NCBI GenBank assembly: GCA_947488755.1
Contig: CANLAD010000001.1
Location: forward strand, 2,551,501-2,615,500
DNA length: 64,000 nt
Origin: an uncultured Erythrobacter sp.
Lineage (GTDB): Bacteria; Pseudomonadota; Alphaproteobacteria; Sphingomonadales; Sphingomonadaceae
Direction: 5' to 3'
In this document: positions 9,249-18,309 of the stretch, piece by piece
Position numbering within the stretch: position 1 is the first letter of the stretch
How the letters are laid out: the number at the start of each line of letters is the position of its first letter
Notes under the pieces: generated by a model
What the model saw: the letters and a program-made list of their open reading frames with translations, nothing else
What the model was told of the DNA's origin: nothing
Databases searched by the model: none
Translations under genes and position numbers: made by a program

Positions 9249-10538
9249 CTATTTTCCGATGCAGAACCGCCCGAACAGCGAATCAAGCATGTCTTCCGTT
9301 GTCGCGCGCCCGGTAAGGCGATCAAACGCCATCCGCGCATTCCGCAGAGCCTCTCCCTTCAACAGTAGGTCACTGTGGCGCAAAGCATCGGTCAGATGAG
9401 TGACCGCATCGAACAGCGCCTCGGATTGGCGTGCATTGACTGTGACAACACCGGGCTTGGGCAATTGCTGACGTGCAGCCGCTACAATACTCGACTTGAG
9501 CTCATCGACGCCCTCACCCGTGATCGCCGATACGGCGTGCCTTGCTTCGGTCTTTACCTGACGGGACGGATCGTCGCAGCGCGCATCGATTTCCCACGCA
9601 TGGCCCGGGCCCTCCCCTTCCGGCCCAAGCCAGCCGATCAGATCGGCCTTCGCGACCTCCGCTCGAGCCCGCGCGATGCCGATTGCCTCGATCTGCTCGC
9701 CCGCCTCATCGCGCAACCCAGCCGTATCCACAAACGTGAAAGGCACGCCCTCAATCGCGACGGATCGTTCGATAACGTCACGCGTCGTGCCTGCAATCGG
9801 CGAGGTGATTGCCGCCTCGCTTTCCACAAGTGCGTTGAACAAAGTCGATTTTCCCGCATTTGGTGGGCCTGCGAGGACGACGCGAAAGCCTTCGCCCAAC
9901 GCCTCCGACCTGGGTCGGCCTAACTGCTGTTCGATCTCGCCGATCAATCCCTGCAATGCCGTCCCAAAAGAGGCGGGGAGATCCTCCACATCGTCTTCGT
10001 CGGAAAAATCGAGCGCAGCCTCTACCTGTGCCGAACACGCAAGGACAGTCTTGCGCCAGTTTTCTATCAACCGCGAAAGTGCCCCTGCGGCATTGGCCAT
10101 CGCCGACGCGCGCTGTAGCTCGGTTTCGGCAGCGAGAAGATCCGCAAGACCTTCCGCCTCGGCCAGATCGACGCGGCCATTCGCAAATGCTCGCCGGGTA
10201 AATTCGCCGGGTTGCGCGGGACGCAGACCGTCGATTTGCCCCAGCGCCTCGCACACCGCAGTGAGCACCGCGCGCCCGCCATGGCAATGAAGCTCGGCGC
10301 AATCCTCGCCTGTCGCTGAGCGCGGTCCAGGAAACCACAGCACCAGCGCTTCATCCAGGATTGTTCTATCCGGGCGGCGCAAGCGGGCCAGGCTTGCCTT
10401 GCGCGCTTCGAAGTCGCGCCCAGTCAGTTCTTTCAATGCCGCGCCCGCGTGAATGCCACTGATGCGCACGATCCCGATCGCAGCGGGAGGCAATCCGCTG
10501 GACACCGCGAAGATCGTCTCACCACCGGGAAGCGCCAT
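9249..10538 (-). CDS. mnmE: tRNA modification GTPase MnmE (TrmE)
   Basis: 429 residues from ATG 10538 (MALPGGETIFAVSSG); an in-frame GTG at 10553 would add five residues. The N-terminal folate-binding domain has GIVRISG and the GEDCAELHCHGG motif. The inserted G domain carries the P-loop AGPPNAGKSTLFN, the G2 region AGTTRDV and G3 DTAG. The protein ends FGRFCIGK with the invariant C-I/V-G-K catalytic tail. It partners with MnmG in U34 modification. Confidence 0.95.
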   Translation of the reverse strand: MALPGGETIFAVSSGLPPAAIGIVRISGIHAGAALKELTGRDFEARKASLARLRRPDRTILDEALVLWFPGPRSATGEDCAELHCHGGRAVLTAVCEALGQIDGLRPAQPGEFTRRAFANGRVDLAEAEGLADLLAAETELQRASAMANAAGALSRLIENWRKTVLACSAQVEAALDFSDEDDVEDLPASFGTALQGLIGEIEQQLGRPRSEALGEGFRVVLAGPPNAGKSTLFNALVESEAAITSPIAGTTRDVIERSVAIEGVPFTFVDTAGLRDEAGEQIEAIGIARARAEVAKADLIGWLGPEGEGPGHAWEIDARCDDPSRQVKTEARHAVSAITGEGVDELKSSIVAAARQQLPKPGVVTVNARQSEALFDAVTHLTDALRHSDLLLKGEALRNARMAFDRLTGRATTEDMLDSLFGRFCIGK

Positions 10539-10565
10539 GCCGTTGTCGATCACGCCCGCGCAGCT

Positions 10566-10844
10566 CTAATCCGATTTTTTTGACGACTTGGAGGACGTGG
10601 TCTGCCCGTCGCCTGCCCCGGCACGCAGGCCGCCTTCAACAAAACTCTGAAACAATTTCAAGCCGACCTGCCCCATCGGAGCCAGTGCCTGGGCATATTC
10701 CTGCATCTGATCGGGATTGCTGGCACCCTTCATCATCGCCGCGATGTTGTCGACGTAGATGCTGTTCGCGGAGCTGACGTCGGGCAAACCCATGAAGCTG
10801 CGCGCTTCTTCGGGCGTGCACTCGATCTCGATATTCACTTTCAT
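10566..10844 (-). CDS. DUF6489 family protein
   Basis: 92 residues, MKVNIEIECTPEEARSFMGL at the start and a Ser/Lys/Asp-rich tail (TTSSKSSKKSD). The N-terminal KVxIEIExTPEEARxFxGLPD pattern is that of a small conserved alphaproteobacterial family (DUF6489) without known function. It is predicted cytoplasmic and helical. It ends 28 bases before mnmE and is probably cotranscribed with it. Confidence 0.75.
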   Translation of the reverse strand: MKVNIEIECTPEEARSFMGLPDVSSANSIYVDNIAAMMKGASNPDQMQEYAQALAPMGQVGLKLFQSFVEGGLRAGAGDGQTTSSKSSKKSD

Positions 10845-10980
10845 GTGTTCGCTCCATCAGCATCAGCGAGCATCCGGCTTGGCATTGCTCTTGCCATATT
10901 TGGGTCTGTCGTGAGCGCGGTGCAATGATTAGGGCATAGCCGAGCATCAAAACCTCCCGATTCGAAAGGAACAGCCGGTC

Positions 10981-11682
10981 ATGTCCGACAATATTGCGAT
11001 CAGCACCCGCGACGGCAGCGATGAATTCAAGGCCTATGTGGCGCACCCCTCCGGTACTCCTACCGCAGCAATCGTCGTGATTCAGGAAATCTTCGGCGTG
11101 AACCAAGGCATTCGGCAGAAGTGCGACAAGCTGGCGGTCGACGGTTATCTCGCGATCGCACCGGACCTGTTCTGGCGGATCGAACGCGGGGTTCAGCTCG
11201 ATCCCGATATCGAAGTGGAATTCAACCGCGCGCTCGAGCTGATGGAGAAATTCGATCAGGATGCGGGTGTGAAAGACATTCAGGCAACCATCGATTACGC
11301 GCGAGGACAAGAAGGCGTCTCCAAGGTCGGTTGCGTGGGTTATTGCCTGGGAGGCAGGCTCGCCTACATGACCGCCGCGCGCACCGATGTTGACGCGAGC
11401 GTGGGTTATTACGGCGTCGGGATCGATGGATTGCTGGGCGAGAAAGAGGCCATTGCAAAGCCGCTACTGCTTCATATTCCGACCGAAGACGGCTTTGTCG
11501 ACAAGGATACGCAAGCCGCCATGCACAAGGGTCTCGACGGTCATCCGCGCGTGACGCTCTACGATTACGAGGGGCTCGATCACGGCTTCGCGACCGAAAT
11601 GGGCGAGCGGCGGGTGGAAGACGCCGCCAATCTTGCCGACCAGCGAAGCGCGGCGTTCTTCGCTGAAAACCTGCGTTCTTAG
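10981..11682 (+). CDS. Dienelactone hydrolase family protein
   Basis: 233 residues, alpha/beta hydrolase. The active-site residues fall at the positions of Pseudomonas dienelactone hydrolase: E36 (QEIFG), C122 in GYCLGG, D170 in PTEDGFV and H201 in LDHGF. The enzyme would hydrolyse dienelactone-like or related esters; the physiological substrate cannot be told because no aromatic-degradation genes lie nearby. It is transcribed alone, divergent from the DUF6489-mnmE unit. Confidence 0.88.
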   Translation: MSDNIAISTRDGSDEFKAYVAHPSGTPTAAIVVIQEIFGVNQGIRQKCDKLAVDGYLAIAPDLFWRIERGVQLDPDIEVEFNRALELMEKFDQDAGVKDIQATIDYARGQEGVSKVGCVGYCLGGRLAYMTAARTDVDASVGYYGVGIDGLLGEKEAIAKPLLLHIPTEDGFVDKDTQAAMHKGLDGHPRVTLYDYEGLDHGFATEMGERRVEDAANLADQRSAAFFAENLRS

Positions 11683-11709
11683 CCCGGCCTCAATCAACAA
11701 GGCTGAAGG

Positions 11710-12126
11710 TTAGGCGGCTTGGTTGTCGCGTGTTCTTTGGTTTGTCTCGAAAAACTCCACGGCGGCGCTCAAGACCTCAGACGGTAGCGGGTGTTCCTGT
11801 GCCTCCGCGATCCTGTCGATCATCGCATTGCTGTCTGGCGCTATGACGCGGTGCATACGCCAGTTGGGAAAGGACTTCCGCTCGATCGACCCTTCACACA
11901 AGACTTCAAAAGAATGGTGGCGTGGATCGCAGCGTACCTTCGCAAGCAGGTCATCAATCTGGGAAGCTTCGCCCTCTAACAGTTGGAGAAACTGGCCCTG
12001 CTGATAGATGAGGAAGCCGCTCAGCCCTCTTGCACCATTGTTCTCGCTGGAATGCCGAACGATCTCGAAGATGTCATCCGAGCCCAGATCGGCGCGCGCG
12101 ACGCTGCGATAGAGCAAGCTTTTCAT
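11710..12126 (-). CDS. BLUF domain blue-light photoreceptor 1
   Basis: 138 residues, essentially a lone BLUF domain (FAD-binding blue-light sensor). Aligning with AppA places every key residue: Tyr6, Asn30 and Gln48 (AppA Tyr21, Asn45, Gln63, identical spacing), and Trp89 with Met91 in the WxM motif (AppA Trp104, Met106). No output domain is attached, so signalling would be through a protein partner, as for short PixD/YcgF-like BLUF proteins. A second BLUF gene lies 118 bases upstream on the same strand. Confidence 0.93.
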   Translation of the reverse strand: MKSLLYRSVARADLGSDDIFEIVRHSSENNGARGLSGFLIYQQGQFLQLLEGEASQIDDLLAKVRCDPRHHSFEVLCEGSIERKSFPNWRMHRVIAPDSNAMIDRIAEAQEHPLPSEVLSAAVEFFETNQRTRDNQAA

Positions 12127-12244
12127 GCCGTTTTCTCCACATGCAAAGGCGTCAAGCGCTCCGCAATAGGATCCGGCGACTAGGGAAAGGTAAATGTCAC
12201 GGTAAGGTTCGAGATGCCCCGAATTGGGGCCTCGTTCACACCGC

Positions 12245-12637
12245 TCAATTCAGCGTCGCGAAATTCAGGATCATTTGGCGCACGATCCCGTCGATACCGC
12301 TCGGAAGCTCATTCGCAAGCGATACCCGGCGTTGCTCCAAGCCCTCATCGATCGGGATCCACTTCATCGCCCAGTCCGGACAGGCACGCTCGGCAATCTC
12401 ATTGCTGTGAAGCATCGTGATCCCGGTGTGGCGCGGATCGTGTCCAATTTTGCGCATCAAGGTGTTGAGTGCGGCAGTCTCGCCTTCGAGAAGCTGAAGA
12501 AAGTTGCGGCCATTGTAAACGAGTATCCCGGTAATACCCGCCACCGGATTGTTCCGCGCACTCGTTACCAGAATCTGCTCGACTTCTTCTCGCGAAAGAT
12601 CGGGCGCGGTGCTTATGTATAGATATTGGTAGAGCAT
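12245..12637 (-). CDS. BLUF domain blue-light photoreceptor 2
   Basis: 130 residues, a second short BLUF protein. It has Tyr7 in LYISTA, Asn30, Gln48 in NFLQLLEG, RKIGHDPRH, and Trp89 and Met91 in CPDWAM, so the flavin hydrogen-bond network is complete. One residue is missing between Tyr and Asn compared with AppA. It is only moderately similar to the neighbouring BLUF protein, so the pair is an old duplication or two separate acquisitions. It starts 61 bases from the rho stop. Confidence 0.93.
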   Translation of the reverse strand: MLYQYLYISTAPDLSREEVEQILVTSARNNPVAGITGILVYNGRNFLQLLEGETAALNTLMRKIGHDPRHTGITMLHSNEIAERACPDWAMKWIPIDEGLEQRRVSLANELPSGIDGIVRQMILNFATLN

Positions 12638-12698
12638 TGCGCAGGTCGTCCCAAAGACCTTTGGATATCGGCGTGCATGAAGTGCGGGGATCGCCCGC

Positions 12699-13964
12699 CT
12701 ACTGGTTCATGGTATCGAAGAAATCCTCGTTGGTCTTGGAATCCTTCATCTTGTCGAGCAGGAATTCCATAGCGTCGATCGTGCCCATCTGCATCAGGAT
12801 CCGACGCAGCACCCACATCTTGGACAGCTTGTCCTTCTCGACCAGCAGCTCTTCCTTGCGCGTGCCGGATTTGCCGACATCGAGTGCGGGGAAGATGCGC
12901 TTGTCGGAGACCTTGCGATCGAGCACAATTTCCGAGTTGCCGGTGCCCTTGAATTCTTCGAAGATAACCTCGTCCATTCGGCTACCGGTGTCGATCAGCG
13001 CGGTCGCAATGATGGAGAGCGAACCGCCCTCCTCGATATTGCGGGCCGCGCCGAAGAAGCGCTTGGGCCGTTGCAACGCGTTGGCATCCACGCCGCCGGT
13101 CAGCACCTTACCCGAGCTGGGGACGACCGTGTTGTAGGCCCGGCCAAGACGCGTAATCGAATCGAGCAGAATGACGACATCGTGCTTGTGCTCGACCAGC
13201 CGCTTGGCCTTTTCAATAACCATTTCAGCGACTTGCACGTGGCGGTTGGCCGGTTCGTCAAAGGTCGAGGAGATCACCTCGCCCTTTACCGAGCGCTGCA
13301 TGTCGGTGACTTCTTCGGGCCGTTCATCAACCAGCAGAACGAGCAGGAAGACCTCGGGGTGGTTCTCGGTGATCGCGCGCGCGATATTCTGGAGCAGCAC
13401 CGTCTTACCGGTCCGTGGCGGCGCAACGATCAATGCGCGCTGGCCTTTCCCCTGCGGCGACACGATGTCGATCACGCGGGCAGACTTGTCCTTGACTGTC
13501 GGATCGTCGGAATCGAGGCTCAGCTTCTGATCGGGATAGAGCGGTGTGAGGTTGTCGAAATTGGTGCGCATCCGCACCGCTTCGGGATCTTCGAAATTGA
13601 CCTGGCTGAGCGTCGTCAGGGCGAAATAGCGCTCCCCATCGCGCGGGGCGCGGATCTCACCTTCGACCGTATCACCGGTGCGCAGACCCCATTTGCGGAT
13701 CTGATTGGGCGAAACATAAATGTCGTCCGGCCCGGCAAGGTAGTTGGCTTCGGGCGACCGCAGGAAGCCGAAGCCATCCTGCATTACCTCAATCGTGCCG
13801 ATCCCCATGATCTTTTCTTCGTATTCGTCATCCTCGGCAAGCTCGCGCAGGATGCTGAACAGGAGATCCTGACGGCGCATGGTCGAGGCACCTTCGACGC
13901 CCAGCTCTTCCGCCATGGCGACGAGTTCGGCGGGAGTGCGCTGTTTGAGATCCTTGAGATGCAT
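12699..13964 (-). CDS. rho: Transcription termination factor Rho
   Basis: 421 residues from [15 protein letters not shown]; the open frame extends 20 codons upstream but E. coli Rho (419 residues) and the start motif favour this ATG. The RNA-binding N-domain ([22 protein letters not shown]), Walker A ([12 protein letters not shown]), Walker B ([15 protein letters not shown]) and the Q-loop region are present. The leader has a direct repeat GGGAAACGAAGC at about 13968 and 13992. Confidence 0.97.
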   Translation of the reverse strand: MHLKDLKQRTPAELVAMAEELGVEGASTMRRQDLLFSILRELAEDDEYEEKIMGIGTIEVMQDGFGFLRSPEANYLAGPDDIYVSPNQIRKWGLRTGDTVEGEIRAPRDGERYFALTTLSQVNFEDPEAVRMRTNFDNLTPLYPDQKLSLDSDDPTVKDKSARVIDIVSPQGKGQRALIVAPPRTGKTVLLQNIARAITENHPEVFLLVLLVDERPEEVTDMQRSVKGEVISSTFDEPANRHVQVAEMVIEKAKRLVEHKHDVVILLDSITRLGRAYNTVVPSSGKVLTGGVDANALQRPKRFFGAARNIEEGGSLSIIATALIDTGSRMDEVIFEEFKGTGNSEIVLDRKVSDKRIFPALDVGKSGTRKEELLVEKDKLSKMWVLRRILMQMGTIDAMEFLLDKMKDSKTNEDFFDTMNQ

Positions 13965-14185
13965 GGGAAACGAAGCTTTCGGGAAAGTGGGGAAACGAAG
14001 CGCGCCAGTCGACGCGAAATACAAAACGCCTGTTTACGGCGCTGAAAATCCATCAGTCAGAACTGTGCGCAAACGACAGGCTTGTCTTGGGGAAAGAGGC
14101 CTGGCCCGCGCATCGAGTGCGCACGCTGTGCCGTTGGCGTGTCATCCAGATATGACGCGCCAGCCTTCGCGTCAATCGACTTTCG

Positions 14186-14629
14186 TCAGAACGGTTTGAG
14201 GTAGACCAGAGTGACGATCAGGACGAGCAGCAGGCCGGGTACTTCACCGACCATCCGCAGCGTCTTTTCGCTCAGCGGACGCGCGCCGGCCGCCATCTTC
14301 TTGGTCTTGGCTACCAGCCAGCCGTGATAGCCACTGAGGAGCACAACCAGCGTCAGCTTGGCATGGAGCCAGCCATTGGTGAACCAGCCGCCGGCATAGG
14401 CGAGCAGCAGGCCGAACACCCACACCAGGATCAGGCTCGGCGTGAGAATGATCTTGCGCAGCTTGCCCATGCGCCTTGCCCATTTGGCCTCACCATCCGA
14501 GCCGGGTGCGTGGTCGAGCATGTAGATGCATTGGCGCGGCAGCATGAAGAGCCCCGCGAGCCAGAACACCATGAAAATGACGTGGCCGATCTTGAGCCAG
14601 ACATAAATCGCAACGAGTGCGTCCTGCAT
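14186..14629 (-). CDS. hemJ: HemJ-type protoporphyrinogen IX oxidase
   Basis: 147 residues with about four membrane helices. The N-terminal VWLKIGHVIFMVFWLAGLFMLPR stretch (conserved His16) and the later WLHAKLTLVVLLSGYHG (Lys90) match HemJ (UPF0093), the membrane enzyme that oxidises protoporphyrinogen IX to protoporphyrin IX in many alphaproteobacteria. It starts only 3 bases after hemE stops, which places both in one haem-synthesis operon. Confidence 0.9.
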   Translation of the reverse strand: MQDALVAIYVWLKIGHVIFMVFWLAGLFMLPRQCIYMLDHAPGSDGEAKWARRMGKLRKIILTPSLILVWVFGLLLAYAGGWFTNGWLHAKLTLVVLLSGYHGWLVAKTKKMAAGARPLSEKTLRMVGEVPGLLLVLIVTLVYLKPF

Positions 14630-14632
14630 CGC

Positions 14633-15652
14633 TCAACTCCCCCGCACTGCGCGCAGCAGCTGTTCGACATGCTCGATCGGCGTGAACTGGCCGATCCCGT
14701 GGCCAAGATTGAATATATGCGGCCGCCCTTCAAAGGCGCGCTTGATCGCCTCGATCCGCGCCGGGAGCGCCGGGCCACCCGCTTCGACCAGCAACGGATC
14801 GAGATTACCTTGCACCGGCAGACCCTCCGGCAGCGCACCGTTCGCCCAAACCGGATCGAGCGTCTCGTCGAGGCCGACCGCATCCACGCCGGTCTCGCCC
14901 ACATAGGCGGGCAGTTTCGCGCCCGCGCCCTTGGGAAAGCCGATGACCGGGGTGTCGGGATGGGATTGCTTGAGCGCCGCGGTGATTGCAGCATTGGGCG
15001 CAATCACCCAACGCTCGAATTCGTCGGGGGCGAGGCTGCCTGCCCAACTGTCGAACAATTGCACGCCTTCCGCGCCCGCATCGATCTGTCCGCGCAGATA
15101 CTCGACCGACACCTCGATGATCGCATCGCAGATCGCCTGCAGACGCTGCGGATCGCGATAGGCCATCAGTCGCGCCGGCCCTTGGTCCTTCGATCCCTGC
15201 CCGGCGATCATATAGGTCGCGACGGTCCACGGCGAACCGGCAAAGCCGAGCATCGTGACCTTGTCATCGATAAAAGCGCGGGTGCGCCTGACGGTCTCGT
15301 AGATCGCATCGAACTTGTCATGGCTCGCGGTGAAATCGTCGAGCCTGGCCTCCAGCAAGGTCGGCGAGAGCTTTGGCCCCTCGCCCGCCAGAAACTCCAG
15401 CCCCTGCCCCATGGCATGAGGCACGATCAGGATGTCGGAGAACAGGATCGCTCCGTCGAACCCGAACCGCCTGATCGGCTGCACCGTGATCTCGGCCGCG
15501 GCCTCGCTGTCGTAAACCAGCTCGAGAAAGCCGCCTTTTTCCTTACGCAATTCGCGGTATTCAGGCAGATACCGCCCCGCCTGGCGCATCAGCCAGAGCG
15601 GCGGAATATCGGGGATGGACCCCTTCAAAGTATCGAGCAACGGACCGGGCAT
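14633..15652 (-). CDS. hemE: Uroporphyrinogen decarboxylase HemE
   Basis: 339 residues. The signature PLWLMRQAGRYLPEYRELR near residue 18 carries the conserved arginines that bind the tetrapyrrole, and SDILIVPHAMGQGLEF holds the catalytic Asp. It converts uroporphyrinogen III to coproporphyrinogen III in the cytoplasm. It forms an operon with hemJ and flanks the putative replication origin. Confidence 0.97.
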   Translation of the reverse strand: MPGPLLDTLKGSIPDIPPLWLMRQAGRYLPEYRELRKEKGGFLELVYDSEAAAEITVQPIRRFGFDGAILFSDILIVPHAMGQGLEFLAGEGPKLSPTLLEARLDDFTASHDKFDAIYETVRRTRAFIDDKVTMLGFAGSPWTVATYMIAGQGSKDQGPARLMAYRDPQRLQAICDAIIEVSVEYLRGQIDAGAEGVQLFDSWAGSLAPDEFERWVIAPNAAITAALKQSHPDTPVIGFPKGAGAKLPAYVGETGVDAVGLDETLDPVWANGALPEGLPVQGNLDPLLVEAGGPALPARIEAIKRAFEGRPHIFNLGHGIGQFTPIEHVEQLLRAVRGS

Positions 15653-16004
15653 GCGCGTTCCTTAAAACAATAAATAGATTCTAATTAAAGGTTTGATGGA
15701 GTCTGTTGGCCCTGTGGAAAGCGGGGATTGGCGGCCCCTGCCCGATTTCTCCCGCGCTGCAAAGAGGGCGAAGGCGATCCGACTCCCGGCACGCATGTGG
15801 TCAAGCGCGAACTGTCCCCGTTCTCCCCAGCCTGTCGATATAAGCTGTCCTGTGTAGAGAAAGCACGGGGCGCATGGGCCGGTAGCGGGCAGGAAAACCC
15901 ATGCCCCGCTTGTCGACCGTTCTCTCCCGTGGTTTATGCCCCCCACTGTCCACAGGGACGATCCTCGGACGATAACAGCGCGCAGGAGCGACACGGGAAC
16001 AGCC
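15653..16004. other. Putative chromosomal replication origin (oriC) between hemE and ppsR
   Basis: A 352-base gap between divergent hemE and ppsR, the gene pair that flanks the Caulobacter origin. Next to hemE is an AT-rich stretch (15661-15693) that could unwind. DnaA-box-like sequences, each 7/9 to TTATCCACA, occur at 15713-15721 (reverse CTTTCCACA), 15796-15804 (reverse TTGACCACA) and 15946-15954 (CTGTCCACA). Most flanking genes point away from this gap on both sides, and three parS sites lie 6-9 kb to the left. No perfect DnaA box was seen, so the call rests mainly on synteny. Confidence 0.65.
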
Positions 16005-16850
16005 ATGAACCGCCTTAACCTGCACCTCGTTTCCGATTCCACCGGTGAGACGCTGGAGATGATTGCCAAGGCTGCGCTCGCCCAGTTCGACGAGCCCAGC
16101 GTCAGCCGACATTTTTGGCCAATGGTCCGCTCGCGTCAGCATCTCGACCGGATTGTGCCGGACCTGGCAGAGAACCCCGGCCTTGTTCTCTTCACCCTTG
16201 TCAATCCGGAGACCCGCGCCCGGCTGGAGGAGCATTGCCGCCATCTGGGCCTGCCCGCCGTCCCGGTGCTCGACCAGGTCACCGCCGCACTTGAATCGCA
16301 ACTGGGGCAGGAAGCGCACGGGCGTCCCGGCCGCCAGCACCTGATGGATGAGGATTATTTCAAGCGGGTCGATGCGATCCAGTACACGATCGCGCACGAT
16401 GACGGGATCGCGCATGAGGATTGGGAAGAGGCCGACATCGTGCTGGCAGGCGTGTCGCGCACGTCAAAGACGCCGACGGCCATTTACCTCGCCAATCGTG
16501 GATACAAGGTCGCGAATATTCCGCTGGTGGTCGAAAGCCCTCCGCCTAAGGCGCTGTTCGACCTGCGCCATCCGCTGGTGGTCGGCCTGACGACTGCGCC
16601 GGAGCGGCTGGTGCAGATCCGCCGCAACCGCTTACTGTCGCTCAATGAGGGAACCGAGACATCCTATGTCGACAACGAACGGGTGAAAGAAGAGCTGCAA
16701 TTTGCCCGGCGCATGTTCGCCGATCATGGCTGGCCCGTGATCGATGTGACGCGGCGCTCTATCGAGGAAACGGCGGCGGCGGTGATCCGGTTGGTGCAGG
16801 AACGCGCACGGCGGCCATCGAAAATCAACGGCGTGGCCAAGGCGATATGA
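16005..16850 (+). CDS. ppsR: Pyruvate,phosphate/water dikinase regulatory protein (DUF299)
   Basis: 281 residues from the ATG giving MNRLNLHLVSDSTGETLE; the frame is open 23 codons further upstream into the origin gap. The DSTGET motif and the P-loop-like GVSRTSKTPTAIYLANRG are the signatures of this bifunctional ADP-dependent kinase/phosphorylase that switches PEP synthase or PPDK off and on. It is the first gene of the operon ppsR-maf-aroE-coaE, with four-base overlaps throughout. Confidence 0.94.
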   Translation: MNRLNLHLVSDSTGETLEMIAKAALAQFDEPSVSRHFWPMVRSRQHLDRIVPDLAENPGLVLFTLVNPETRARLEEHCRHLGLPAVPVLDQVTAALESQLGQEAHGRPGRQHLMDEDYFKRVDAIQYTIAHDDGIAHEDWEEADIVLAGVSRTSKTPTAIYLANRGYKVANIPLVVESPPPKALFDLRHPLVVGLTTAPERLVQIRRNRLLSLNEGTETSYVDNERVKEELQFARRMFADHGWPVIDVTRRSIEETAAAVIRLVQERARRPSKINGVAKAI

Positions 16851-17443
16851 TTGGCGCTGCGCTGATCCTCGCGTCGAAATCGGCATCGCGCCAAGCCATG
16901 CTCGATGCGGCTGGCGTCGCCTATACCAGCGTACCCGCGAATATCGACGAGCGCGCGGTCGAGGCGGCGTTCGAAGATGTCTCGCCCGCGGAAACCGCCG
17001 AAGCGCTCAGCGTTGCGAAAGCGGCAGCGGTTGCGCGCGAGCACCCCGATGCACTGGTTCTTGGAAGCGATTCTCTGGTGAGTGTCGAGGGGCGCAGGTT
17101 CGACAAGCCGTCCTCTCGCGAGGAGGCGGGCGAACATCTGCGTTTCTTCTCGGGCCGGACGATCGAATTGCACAGCGCCGCCGCTCTGGTGCGCGATGAC
17201 ACTTGCCACTGGAGCGGCGCGCGATGCGCCCGACTGGCGGTGCGCGCGCTGTCGCAGACCTTCGTCGAACACTATCTCGACGCCGAATGGCCCGCCATCG
17301 CGCAAACGGTCGGCTGCTTCCGCTTCGAGGCGATGGGAGTGCAATTGTTCGACGCGATCGAGGGCGACCAGTTCACCGTGCTTGGCATGCCGCTGCTCGA
17401 CGTGCTCGAAGCTCTGCGTGAACAGGGGGCGATCCTCGCGTGA
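16847..17443 (+). CDS. maf: Maf-like nucleoside triphosphate pyrophosphatase
   Basis: 198 residues. It begins with the Maf pattern LILASKSASRQAML and has the LVLGSDSLV and FDKPSS motifs. The family hydrolyses non-canonical or modified NTPs to monophosphates, which keeps them out of DNA and RNA. The start overlaps the ppsR stop (ATGA) and its stop overlaps the aroE GTG. Confidence 0.92.
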   Translation: MIGAALILASKSASRQAMLDAAGVAYTSVPANIDERAVEAAFEDVSPAETAEALSVAKAAAVAREHPDALVLGSDSLVSVEGRRFDKPSSREEAGEHLRFFSGRTIELHSAAALVRDDTCHWSGARCARLAVRALSQTFVEHYLDAEWPAIAQTVGCFRFEAMGVQLFDAIEGDQFTVLGMPLLDVLEALREQGAILA

Positions 17444-18309
17444 GCGGTGATCCTGAAGTGGTTCCGCAAGCCCATGTCATCGGCGATCCGATTGGCGGCT
17501 CGAAGTCGCCGGTGATCCACCGTTTCTGGCTGGAGAAGCTTGGGATCGCGGGTGACTACACGGCCCGATCCGTCGAACGTGGCGCATTGGCGGACTACTT
17601 TGCCGACGCGCGAAAAACATCCGATTGGGTGGGCTGCAACGTCACCATGCCGCACAAGCAGGTGGTGATCGAGCAATGCGATTGCCTCGACCCGGTTGCG
17701 GCCAAGCTGGGTGCGGTCAACACTGTGGTACGTGAGGACGACGCGCTCGTGGGCTACAACACCGACGCGCGCGGCTTTCTCGAACCGCTTGGCACCACGC
17801 TGGCAGCGCAGCACCTATTTCGCATGGCGCGGATCATCGGAACGGGCGGCGCGGCGCGGGCAATCATCGCAGCGCTGGCGGACAACGACTTTACGCTCGT
17901 GGTCGCGGGGCGCAACCCGGACAAGGCGCGCGCTTTGCTTGACGAGCTGGCTCCGGGCGGCGAGCACCACGCGATTCACCTCTCGCACTTTGCCGAAGCC
18001 ACCGATTTCGCTTTCGACGATCGCGAGGGGTGCCTCGACCTGATCGTCAACGCCTCACCGCTCGGAATGCGCGGCAGCGATCCGCTTGCGTTCGACTGGA
18101 GCCATGCGCCGCCGGGCAGCATCGCCTACGATATCGTCACCGATCCGGTCGACACGACTTTCCTCAGCGCGGCGCGCGAAGCCGGGCATCCCACGATCGG
18201 CGGACTTGCCATGCTGGTCGGGCAGGCGGCTATCGCGTTCGAGAAATTCTTCGGCAAGGCGCCCCCGCGCGAGCATAATCGCGAGCTGTTGGCGCTGCTA
18301 TCGGCATGA
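17440..18309 (+). CDS. aroE: Shikimate dehydrogenase AroE
   Basis: 289 residues from a GTG that overlaps the maf stop (GTGA). The substrate site shows GDPIGGSKSPVIH, the catalytic Lys lies in NVTMPHKQ, and the NADP-binding loop is GTGGAARAI. It reduces 3-dehydroshikimate to shikimate in aromatic amino-acid synthesis. The short His-Leu-Ser insert after GGEHHAIH is within normal family variation. Confidence 0.95.
   Translation: MSGDPEVVPQAHVIGDPIGGSKSPVIHRFWLEKLGIAGDYTARSVERGALADYFADARKTSDWVGCNVTMPHKQVVIEQCDCLDPVAAKLGAVNTVVREDDALVGYNTDARGFLEPLGTTLAAQHLFRMARIIGTGGAARAIIAALADNDFTLVVAGRNPDKARALLDELAPGGEHHAIHLSHFAEATDFAFDDREGCLDLIVNASPLGMRGSDPLAFDWSHAPPGSIAYDIVTDPVDTTFLSAAREAGHPTIGGLAMLVGQAAIAFEKFFGKAPPREHNRELLALLSA

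Noticed and set aside
15936..16004. Upstream extension of ppsR by 23 codons
   Set aside because: It would place the start inside the putative origin; the family begins at MNRLNLHLVSDSTGET.
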